NCBI GenBank assembly: GCA_965649825.1
Contig: OZ287696.1
Span: 2,046,001-2,110,000 of the forward strand
Source of the DNA: Penicillus capitatus
Lineage: Eukaryota > Chlorophyta
Direction of reading: 5' to 3'
DNA: 64,000 nucleotides
The notes under the pieces are model-generated. The model ran no database searches. It was given only the letters and a program-made list of their open reading frames with translations, and was not told the origin of the DNA. This document shows, in pieces, positions 1 through 10,587 of this stretch (position 1 is the stretch's first letter; every line of letters starts with the position of its first letter). Both the position numbers and the translations under genes were made by a program.

Positions 1-906
1 TTCATCTTTTTTGCGATCTCCGACCAGAACTGCGAGGAGAAATGCAAGGAAAGACAAGAGGATGATGATTCCGGCGGTCGTCCATGTCGGACGTGGGGTT
101 CCGACGATCGATGTCGACCCTGAATTCTTGTTTGAAGGCACGACGTCTTCGGAAACGGAGTCTGGCTCTGTGGCTGTCACGGGTTCAGATGCGTTTCTGC
201 CCGGCGGCGAAAAGGACGGCGGCGTGAATGCCTCAGACATTGCGGGCGACATGCCGATCTCAGGGAGCGTCAAATTCGCCGTGGTCACATTGGGTAGTGA
301 TGTGACTGGAGTATCGCGCTCTGGAAACTCACTGCCAGACGGTCGCGTTTCGGTTGATGAGTTCACAAACGGATTTTGTGCAAACCCGGGATTCAAGCGC
401 GGCGAAAACACCGTCGGCGATTCTTCACGGGACTCCGAGGACTCTTCCTCAAGCGACGCGTCATGAGAATTCGGAGACGTTGCCTGGCAGGTATTGATAT
501 TCGGTAAGACATCCACACACGGAAGGCCGTTCTCGCACGTCTCGTTCTTGCAGCACCCAAGCAGAGGCGCAAATAAGCTGCAGGATTCAACGCCATCCAT
601 CGTTATCCACTGCTCGCACGCTGTATAGGTCGAAGGCAAGACACTGCAATGCTCTTCGAAGCATGGCTCCGAGTAACGAAATCTCGGCGCTGAGTCGATA
701 TTTGTCAGACAGGGATCCACCAGCCAGCAGTAGTAGAGAGGCTCGTGGACGCCAGTATACGGAGAGCATAAGGTCTCGCTCTGTGTCGACCGCATGAAGC
801 TTCCCACGACATTCAAAAATTTGCGACTTTCCACGACTCCTATCCAGTAACTCAAAAGAACCACGATGCTCAAGGAGCTTTTTTGCCAGTGGCAGAAGCC
901 CCTCAT
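1..906 (-). CDS. Type I single-pass membrane protein, cysteine-rich ectodomain, partial
   Basis: An open frame of 302 codons runs from ATG at 906 to the left edge with no stop, so the 3' end lies outside the window. The first residues (MRGFCHWQ) are followed by a hydrophobic stretch (SLSIVVLLSYWIGVV) that reads as a signal peptide, which decides the start over an in-frame ATG further upstream. The next ~110 residues hold about 16 cysteines, including a CCKNETC cluster. A Ser/Thr/Pro-rich, glycosylation-prone stalk follows. Near residue 285 comes a transmembrane helix (GIIILLSFLAFLLAVLVG) and a charged GDRKKDE stop-transfer segment. I see this as a cell-surface or secretory-pathway protein and do not recognise the family. 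The start rests on signal-peptide logic; an upstream exon is possible. Confidence 0.7.
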   Translation of the reverse strand, partial: MRGFCHWQKSSLSIVVLLSYWIGVVESRKFLNVVGSFMRSTQSETLCSPYTGVHEPLYYCWLVDPCLTNIDSAPRFRYSEPCFEEHCSVLPSTYTACEQWITMDGVESCSLFAPLLGCCKNETCENGLPCVDVLPNINTCQATSPNSHDASLEEESSESREESPTVFSPRLNPGFAQNPFVNSSTETRPSGSEFPERDTPVTSLPNVTTANLTLPEIGMSPAMSEAFTPPSFSPPGRNASEPVTATEPDSVSEDVVPSNKNSGSTSIVGTPRPTWTTAGIIILLSFLAFLLAVLVGDRKKDE

Positions 907-1224
907 CGTCTTGACCAAGCTAAGAGATCGACGATTCGTTTGCCGCGAAGTGCCTCCTCTGTCGTACTGTATGTTCATCAGATCATCATTTTCGTCGTTC
1001 TGCGTCGCTTGAAGGGTTAGAGGTCATGCTCTCGACGCGAAACTTATGTCGCGTTAAAGGAATTGCCGGTCGTCAGCTGCTGACAGATCTCAATGGCCTG
1101 TTCTCAACATCTCCGCCCTCGATCCTCTCGCGGCGCGCGATTTCTCGACAGTAGGGCACACAAGTGGTTGTGTATTGTGTAACGAGAGCGATGCTATGGA
1201 CTGTTCAGGTCCAAGGCGGCGTCC
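907..1224. other. Intergenic spacer between divergent genes
   Basis: This 318 bp stretch separates the start of the minus-strand membrane protein from the start of the plus-strand OLA1-like gene. It presumably holds both promoters. I see no clear TATA box, repeat or RNA gene in it. Confidence 0.5.
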
Positions 1225-1623
1225 ATGTCGCTACAGACAGGCATCGTCGGTCTGCCCAATGTTGGCAAGGTATCTATCCGTTATCGTCTTGTCTGTCTCT
1301 CCTCTTCTGAAGATCTCTTTCCCAGAGCACTTTGTTCAATGCCATCGTCGAAGGAGGAAAGGCACAGGCGGCCAATTTTCCATTCTGTACCATTGATCCA
1401 AATGTCGGCATCGTTAGTGTTCCGGACACACGTCTTCGGGAACTTTCGTCGATTTCAGAGTCGAAGTCGACGGTGCCTTGGTCATAAATGTGCTCTCGCT
1501 GAGCCTGCCTGCCCTCTTAGGTCGCAACCGCGATTGAATTCGTCGACATTGCTGGACTGGTGAAAGGAGCCAGTAAAGGAGAAGGGCTCGGCAACAAATT
1601 CCTGAGCAATATTCGGGAAGTGG
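1225..1623 (+). CDS. OLA1: OLA1/YchF-type Obg-family GTPase, 5' exons only
   Basis: Three exons are visible (1225-1269, 1326-1472, 1521-1623) separated by introns of 56 and 48 nt with GT-AG ends. The spliced protein starts [17 protein letters not shown], the P-loop of the YchF/OLA1 branch of Obg-like ATP/GTP-binding proteins. It continues with [14 protein letters not shown] and [26 protein letters not shown], the switch region almost as in the family. OLA1 is a cytosolic ribosome-associated ATPase with a C-terminal TGS domain. Only about 100 of the usual ~390 residues are present, because the reading stops at a 100-N gap. Neither the rest of the G domain nor the TGS domain appears on the far side of the satellite array, so the gene is cut by the gap or by a wrong scaffold join. 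Confidence 0.9.
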
Positions 1624-1723
1624 NNNNNNNNNNNNNNNNNNNNNNNNNNNNNNNNNNNNNNNNNNNNNNNNNNNNNNNNNNNNNNNNNNNNNNNNNNNNN
1701 NNNNNNNNNNNNNNNNNNNNNNN
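1624..1723. other. Assembly gap of exactly 100 N
   Basis: One hundred consecutive N bases separate OLA1 exon 3 from the satellite array. A round 100 usually marks a gap of unknown size, so the real distance and any missing sequence are undetermined. Confidence 0.99.
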
Positions 1724-4700
1724 CTTCGCTTGATTCTCTCGCCACGGGGGCGTGTGGCACCACGGTGCCAACGCGCAGGGTCGCTCGGACGGGGCGTTCG
1801 CCGCCGTCTTGGTGGTCGAGGATGTAGTCCCATTTTTCGGGGTCGCGTTCGGCGCACCACCACCGAGCCCCCGGAGTTCGGCATTCTTTGAACAAGGGCG
1901 TAGGGATGTACCTAACTAGCGTGCAGGAACACTCACCCGAGACATTGGACGCCGGTGTGGTGCGCAAGGTGTCTCGTAAAAACACAAGTGTAACCGAGCC
2001 GCGGGTCCGGATCACCACGATCTAGCCGGCTTCGCTGGATTCTCTCGCCACGGGGGCGTGTGGCACCACGGTGCCAACGTGCAGGGTCGCTCGGACGGGG
2101 CGTTCGCCGCCGTCTTGGTGGTCGAGGATGAAGTCCCATTTTTCGTGGTCGCGATCGGCGCACCACCACCGAGCCCCCGGAGTGCGGCTATCTTTGTACA
2201 AGGGCGTAGGGATGTACCTAACTAGCGTGCAGGAACACTCAGACGTGTCATTGGACGCCGTTGCCGTGCGCAAGGGGTCTCGGAAAAATCCAACCGTAAC
2301 CGAGCCGCGGGTCCGGATCACCACGATCTAGCCGGCTTCGCTGGATTCTCTCGCCACGGGGGCGTGTGGCACCACGGTGCCAACGTGCAGGGTCGCTCGG
2401 ACGGGGCGTTCGCCGCCGTCTTGGTGGTCGAGGATGAAGTCCCATTTTTCGGGGTCGCGATCGGCGCACCACCACCGAGCGGCCAGAGTGCGGCCATCTT
2501 TGCCCAAGGTGGTGGGGATGTACCTAACTAGCATGCAGGAACACTCACACGAGACATTGGACGCCGGTGTGGTGCGCAAGGTGTCTCGTAAAAACACAAG
2601 TGTAACCGAGCCGCGGGTCCGGATCACCACGATCTGGCCGGCTTCGCTTGATTCTCTCGCCACGGGGGCGTGTGGCACCACGGTGCCAACGTGCAGGGTC
2701 GCTCGGACGGGGCGTTCGCCGCCGTCTTGGTGGTCTAGGATGAAGTCCCATTTTCAAGGGTCGCGATCGGCGCACCACCACCGAGCCCCCGGAGTGCGGC
2801 TATCTTTGTACAAGGGCGTAGGGATGTACCTAACTAGCGTGCAGGAACACTCAGACGTGTCATTGGACGCCGTTGCCGTGCGCAAGGGGTCTCGGAAAAA
2901 TCCAACCGTAACCGAGCCGCGGGTCCGGATCACCACGATCTAGCCGGCTTCGCTTGATTCTCTCGCCACGGGGGCGTGTGGCACCACGGTGCCAACGTGC
3001 AGGGTCGCTCGGACGGGGCGTTCGCCGCCGTCTTGGTGGTCGAGGATGAAGTCCCATTTTCAAGGGTCGCGATCGGCGCACCACCACCGAGCCCCCGGAG
3101 TGCGGCTATCTTTGTACAAGGGCGAAGTAATGTACCTAACTAGCATGCAGGAACACTCACCCGAGACATTGGACGCCGGTGTGGTGCGCAAGGGGTCTCG
3201 AAAAAACACAAGTGTAACCGAGCCGCGGGTCCGGATCACCACGATCTAGCCGGCTTCGCTTGATTCTCTCGCCACGGGGGCGTGTGGCACCACGGTGCCA
3301 ACGTGCAGGGTCGCTCGGACGGGGCGTTCGCCGCCGTCTTGGTGGTCGAGGATGAAGTCCCATTTTTCGGGGTCGCGATCGGCGCACCACCACCGAGCCC
3401 CCGGAGTGCGGCTATCTTTGTACAAGGGCGTAGGGATGTACCTAACTAGCGTGCAGGAACACTCAAACGAGACATTGGACGCCGTTGCCGTGCGCAAGGT
3501 GTCTCGGAAAAACACAAGTGTAACCGAGCCGCGGGGTCATATCACCACGATCTAGCCGGCTTCGCTGGATTCTCTCGCCACGGGGGCGTGTGGCACCACG
3601 GTGCCAACGCGCAGGGTCGCTCGGACGGGGCGTTCGCCGCCGTCTTGGTGGTCGAGGATGAAGTCCCATTTTCAAGGGTCGCGATCGGCGCACCACCACC
3701 GAGCCCCCGGAGTGCGGCTATCTTTGTACAAGGGCGAAGTAATGTACCTAACTAGCATGCAGGAACACTCACCCGAGACATTGGACGCCGGTGGGGTGCG
3801 CAAGGGGTCTCGAAAAAACACAAGTGTAACCGAGCCGCGGGTCCGGATCACCACGATCTAGCCGGCTTCGCTTGATTCTCTCGCCACGGGGGCGTGTGGC
3901 ACCACGGTGCCAACGTGCAGGGTCGCTCGGACGGGGCGTTCGCCGCCGTCTTGGTGGTCGAGGATGAAGTCCCATTTTTCGTGGTCGCGATCGGCGCACC
4001 ACCACCGAGCCCCCGGAGTGCGGCTATCTTTGTACAAGGGCGTAGGGATGTACCTAACTAGCGTGCAGGAACACTCAGACGTGTCATTGGACGCCGTTGC
4101 CGTGCGCAAGGGGTCTCGGAAAAATCCAACCGTAACCGAGCCGCGGGTCCGGATCACCACGATCTAGCCGGCTTCGCTGGATTCTCTCGCCACGGGGGCG
4201 TGTGGCACCACGGTGCCAACGTGCAGGGTCGCTCGGACGGGGCGTTCGCCGCCGTCTTGGTGGTCGAGGATGAAGTCCCATTTTTCGGGGTCGCGATCGG
4301 CGCACCACCACCGAGCGGCCAGAGTGCGGCCATCTTTGCCCAAGGTGGTGGGGATGTACCTAACTAGCATGCAGGAACACTCACACGAGACATTGGACGC
4401 CGGTGTGGTGCGCAAGGTGTCTCGTAAAAACACAAGTGTAACCGAGCCGCGGGTCCGGATCACCACGATCTAGCCGGCTTCGCTGGATTCTCTCGCCACG
4501 GGGGCGTGTGGCACCACGGTGCCAACGTGCAGGGTCGCTCGGACGGGGCGTTCGCCGCCGTCATGGTGGACGAGGATGAAGTCCCATTTTTCGGGGTCGC
4601 GATCGGCGCACCACCACCGAGCCCCCGGAGTGCGGCTATCTTTGTACAAGGGCGTAGGGATGTACCTAACTAGCGTGCAGGAACACTCAGACGAGACATT

Positions 4701-5089
4701 GGACGCCGGTGTGGTGCGCAAGGTGTCTCGTAAAAACTCAAGTGTAACCGAGCCGCGGGGTCATATCACCACGATCTAGCCGGCTTCGCTGGATTCTCTC
4801 GCCACGGGGGCGTGTGGCACCACGGTGCCAACGCGCAGGGTCGCTCGGACGGGGCGTTCGCCGCCGTCTTGGTGGTCGAGGATGAAGTCCCATTTTTCGG
4901 GGTCGCGATCGGCGCACCACCACCGAGCCCCCGGAGTTCGGCTTTCTTTGTACAAGGGCGTAGGGACGTACCTAACTAGCGTGCAGGAACACTCAGACGT
5001 GTCATTGGACGCCGTTGCCGTGCGCAAGGGGTCTCGAAAAAACACAAGTGTAACCGAGCCGCGGGTCCGGATCACCACGATCTAGCCGG

Positions 5090-6306
5090 CTTCGCTGGAT
5101 TCTCTCGCCACGGGGGCGTGTGGCGCCACGGTGCCAACGTGCAGGGTCGCTCGGACGGGGCGTTCGCCGCCGTCTTGGTGGTCGAGGATGAAGTCCCATT
5201 TTTCGGGGTCGCGATCGGCGCACCACCACCGAGCCCCCGAGTTCGGCTATCTTTGTACAAGGGCGTAGGGATGTACCTAACTAGCATGCAGGAACACGCA
5301 CCCGAGACATTGGACGCCGTTGCCGTGCGCAAGGGGTCTCGGAAAAACACAAGCGTAACCGAGCCGCGGGTCCGGATCACCACTATCTAGCCGGCTTCGC
5401 TGGATTCTCTCGCCACGGGGGCGTGTGGCGCCACGGTGCCAACGTGCAGGGTCGCTCGGACGGGGCGTTCGCCGCCGTCTTGGTGGTCGAGGATGAAGTC
5501 CCATTTTTCGGGGTCGCGTTCGGCGCACCACCACCGAGCCCCCGGAGTGCGGCTATCTTTGTACAAGGGCGTAGGGATGTACCTAACTAGCATGCAGGAA
5601 CACGCACCCGAGACATTGGACGCCGTTGCCGTGCGCAAGGGGTCTCGGAAAAATCCAACCGTAACCGAGCCGCGGGTCCGGATCACCACGATCTAGCCGG
5701 CTTCGCTGGATTCTCTCGCCACGGGGGCGTGTGGCGCCACGGTGCCAACGTGCAGGGTCGCTCGGACGGGGCGTTCGCCGCCGTCTTGGTGGTCGAGGAT
5801 GGAGTCCCATTTTTCGGGGTCGCGATCGGCGCACCACCACCGAGCCCCCGAGTTCGGCTATCTTTGTACAAGGGCGTAGGGATGTACCTAACTAGCATGC
5901 AGGAACACGCACCCGAGACATTGGACGCCGTTGCCGTGCGCAAGGGGTCTCGGAAAAACACAAGCGTAACCGAGCCGCGGGTCCGGATCACCACTATCTA
6001 GCCGGCTTCGCTGGATTCTCTCGCCACGGGGGCGTGTGGCGCCACGGTGCCAACGTGCAGGGTCGCTCGGACGGGGCGTTCGCCGCCGTCTTGGTGGTCG
6101 AGGATGAAGTCCCATTTTTCGGGGTCGCGTTCGGCGCACCACCACCGAGCCCCCGGAGTGCGGCTATCTTTGTACAAGGGCGTAGGGATGTACCTAACTA
6201 GCATGCAGGAACACGCACCCGAGACATTGGACGCCGTTGCCGTGCGCAAGGGGTCTCGGAAAAATCCAACCGTAACCGAGCCGCGGGTCCGGATCACCAC
6301 GATCTA
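5090..6306. repeat. Higher-order repeat: 611 bp dimer duplicated
   Basis: Two successive pairs of units match each other with a 611 bp shift (306 plus 305). Both copies contain the one-base deletion that makes a cccccgag unit, followed by a cccccggag unit with gcgttcgg. The main difference is one A/G change in the aagtccc/gagtccc position. This places two of the five short units next to each other by local duplication. Confidence 0.75.
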
Positions 6307-9300
6307 GCCGGCTTCGCTGGATTCTCTCGCCACGGGGGCGTGTGGCGCCACGGTGCCAACGTGCAGGGTCGCTCGGACGGGGCGTTCGCCGCCGTCTTGG
6401 TGGTCGAGGATGGAGTCCCATTTTTCGGGGTCGCGATCGGCGCACCACCACCGAGCCCCCGGAGTGCGGCTATCTTTGTACAAGGGCGTAGGGATGTACC
6501 TAACTAGCATGCAGGAACACGCACCCGAGACATTGGACGCCGTTGCCGTGCGCAAGGTGTCTCGGAAAAACACAAGTGTAACCGAGCCGCGGGGTCATAT
6601 CACCACGATCTAGCCGGCTTCGCTGGATTCTCTCGCCACGGGGGCGTGTGGCGCCACGGTGCCAACGTGCAGGGTCGCTCGGACGGGGCGTTCGCCGCCG
6701 TCTTGGTGGTCGAGGATGGAGTCCCATTTTTCGGGGTCGCGTTCGGCGCACCACCACCGAGCCCCCGGAGTGCGGCTATCTTTGTACAAGGGCGTAGGGA
6801 TGTACCTAACTAGCATGCAGGAACACGCACCCGAGACATTGGACGCCGTTGCCGTGCGCAAGGGGTCTCGGAAAAACACAAGCGTAACCGAGCCGCGGGT
6901 CCGGATCACCACGATCTAGCCGGCTTCGCTGGATTCTCTCGCCACGGGGGCGTGTGGCGCCACGGTGCCAACGTGCAGGGTCGCTCGGACGGGGCGTTCG
7001 CCGCCGTCTTGGTGGTCGAGGATGGAGTCCCATTTTTCGGGGTCGCGATCGGCGCACCACCACCGAGCCCCCGGAGTTCGGCTTTCTTTGTACAAGGGCG
7101 TAGAGATGTACCTAACTAGCATGCAGGAACACGCACCCGAGACATTGGACGCCGTTGCCGTGCGCAAGGTGTCTCTAAAAAATCCAACCGTAACCGAGCC
7201 GCGGGTCCGGATCACCACGATCTAGCCGGCTTCGCTGGATTCTCTCGCCACGGGGGCGTGTGGCGCCACGGTGCCAACGTGCAGGGTCGCTCGGACGGGG
7301 CGTTCGCCGCCGTCTTGGTGGTCGAGGATGAAGTCCCATTTTTCGGGGTCGCGTTCGGCGCACCACCACCGAGCCCCCGGAGTGCGGCTATCTTTGTACA
7401 AGGGCGTAGGGATGTACCTAACTAGCATGCAGGAACACGCACCCGAGACATTGGACGCCGTTGCCGTGCGCAAGGGGTCTCTAAAAAATCCAACCGTAAC
7501 CGAGCCGCGGGTCCGGATCACCACGATCTAGCCGGCTTCGCTGGAGTCTCTCGCCACGGGGGCGTGTGGCGCCACGGTGCCAACGTGCAGGGTCGCTCGG
7601 ACGGGGCGTTCGCCGCCGTCTTGGTGGTCGAGGATGGAGTCCCATTTTTCGGGGTCGCGATCGGCGCACCACCACCGAGCCCCCGGAGTGCGGCTATCTC
7701 TGTACAAGGGCGTAGGGATGTACCTAACTAGCATGCAGGAACACTCACACGAGACGATGGACGCCGGTGGGGTGCGCAAGGTGTCTCGGAAAAACACAAG
7801 TGTAACCGAGCCGCGGGTCCGGATCACCACGATCTAGCCGGCTTCGCTTGATCCTCTCGCCACGGGGGCGTGTGGCACCACGGTGCCAACGTGCAGGGTC
7901 GCTCGGACGGGGCGTTCGCCGCCGTCTTGGTAGTCGAGAATGAAGTCCCATTTTCAAGGGTCGCGATCGGCGCACCACCACCGAGCCCCCGGAGTGCGGC
8001 TATCTTTGTACAAGGGCGTAGGGATGTACCTAACTAGCATGCAGGAACACGCACCCGAGACATTGGACGCCGTTGCCGTGCGCAAGGTGTCTCGGAAAAA
8101 CACAAGTGTAACCGAGCCGCGGGGTCATATCACCACGATCTAGCCTGCTTCGCTGGATACTCTCGCCACGGGGGCGTGTGGCGCCACGGTGCCAACGTGC
8201 AGGGTCGCTCGGACGGGGCGTTCGCCGCCGTCTTGGTGGTCGAGGATGAAGTCCCATTTTCAAGGGTCGCGATCGGCGCACCACCACCGAGCCCCCGGAG
8301 TGCGGCTATCTTTGTACAAGGGCGTAGGGATGTACCTAACTAGCATGCAGGAACACGCACCCGAGACATTGGACGCCGTTGCCGTGCGCAAGGGGTCTCG
8401 GAAAAACACAAGCGTAACCGAGCCGCGGGTCCGGATCACCACGATCTAGCCGGCTTCGCTGGATTCTCTCGCCACGGGGGCGTGTGGCGCCACGGTGCCA
8501 ACGTGCAGGGTCGCTCGGACGGGGCGTTCGCCGCCGTCTTGGTGGTCGAGGATGGAGTCCCATTTTTCGGGGTCGCGATCGGCGCACCACCACCGAGCCC
8601 CCGGAGTTCGGCTTTCTTTGTACAAGGGCGTAGAGATGTACCTAACTAGCATGCAGGAACACGCACCCGAGACATTGGACGCCGTTGCCGTGCGCAAGGG
8701 GTCTCGGAAAAACACAAGCGTAACCGAGCCGCGGGTCCGGATCACCACGATCTAGCCGGCTTCGCTGGATTCTCTCGCCACGGGGGCGTGTGGCGCCACG
8801 GTGCCAACGTGCAGGGTCGCTCGGACGGGGCGTTCGCCGCCGTCTTGGTGGTCGAGGATGAAGTCCCATTTTTCGGGGTCGCGTTCGGCGCACCACCACC
8901 GAGCCCCCGGAGTGCGGCTATCTTTGTACAAGGGCGTAGGGATGTACCTAACTAGCATGCAGGAACACGCACCCGAGACATTGGACGCCGTTGCCGTGCG
9001 CAAGGGGTCTCTAAAAAATCCAACCGTAACCGAGCCGCGGGTCCGGATCACCACGATCTAGCCGGCTTCGCTGGAGTCTCTCGCCACGGGGGCGTGTGGC
9101 GCCACGGTGCCAACGTGCAGGGTCGCTCGGACGGGGCGTTCGCCGCCGTCTTGGTGGTCGAGGATGGAGTCCCATTTTTCGGGGTCGCGATCGGCGCACC
9201 ACCACCGAGCCCCCGGAGTGCGGCTATCTCTGTACAAGGGCGTAGGGATGTACCTAACTAGCATGCAGGAACACTCACACGAGACGATGGACGCCGTTGC

Positions 9301-10587
9301 CGTGCGCAAGGTGTCTCGGAAAAACACAAGTGTAACCGAGCCGCGGGGTCATATCACCACGATCTAGCCTGCTTCGCTGGATACTCTCGCCACGGGGGCG
9401 TGTGGCGCCACGGTGCCAACGTGCAGGGTCGCTCGGACGGGGCGTTCGCCGCCGTCTTGGTGGTCGAGGATGAAGTCCCATTTTCAAGGGTCGCGATCGG
9501 CACACCACCACCGAGCCCCCGGAGTGCGGCTATCTTTGTACAAGGGCGTAGGGATGTACCTAACTAGCATGCAGGAACACTCACCCGAGACATTGGACGC
9601 CGTTGCCGTGCGCAAGGTGTCTCGGAAAAACACAAGCGTAACCGAGCCGCGGGTCCGGATCACCACGATCTAGCCGGCTTCGCTGGATTCTCTCGCCACG
9701 GGGGCGTGTGGCGCCACGGTGCCAACGTGCAGGGTCGCTCGGACGGGGCGTTCGCCGCCGTCTTGGTGGTCGAGGATGGAGTCCCATTTTTCGGGGTCGC
9801 GATCGGCGCACCACCACCGAGCCCCCGGAGTTCGGCTTTCTTTGTACAAGGGCGTAGAGATGTACCTAACTAGCATGCAGGAACACGCACCCGAGACATT
9901 GGACGCCGTTGCCGTGCGCAAGGTGTCTCTAAAAAATCCAACCGTAACCGAGCCGCGGGTCCGGATCACCACGATCTAGCCGGCTTCGCTGGATTCTCTC
10001 GCCACGGGGGCGTGTGGCGCCACGGTGCCAACGTGCAGGGTCGCTCGGACGGGGCGTTCGCCGCCGTCTTGGTGGTCGAGGATGAAGTCCCATTTTTCGG
10101 GGTCGCGTTCGGCGCACCACCACCGAGCCCCCGGAGTGCGGCTATCTTTGTACAAGGGCGTAGGGATGTACCTAACTAGCATGCAGGAACACGCACCCGA
10201 GACATTGGACGCCGTTGCCGTGCGCAAGGGGTCTCTAAAAAATCCAACCGTAACCGAGCCGCGGGTCCGGATCACCACGATCTAGCCGGCTTCGCTGGAG
10301 TCTCTCGCCACGGGGGCGTGTGGCGCCACGGTGCCAACGTGCAGGGTCGCTCGGACGGGCCGTTCGCCGCCGTCTTGGTCGTCGAGAATGAAGTCCCATT
10401 TTCAAGGGTCGCGATCGGCGCACCACCACCGAGCCCCCGGAGTGCGGCTATCTTTGTACAAGGGCGTAGGGATGTACCTAACTAGCATGCAGGAACACGC
10501 ACCCGAGACATTGGACGCCGTTGCCGTGCGCAAGGTGTCTCGGAAAAACACAAGCGTAACCGAGCCGCGGGTCCGGATCACCACTAT

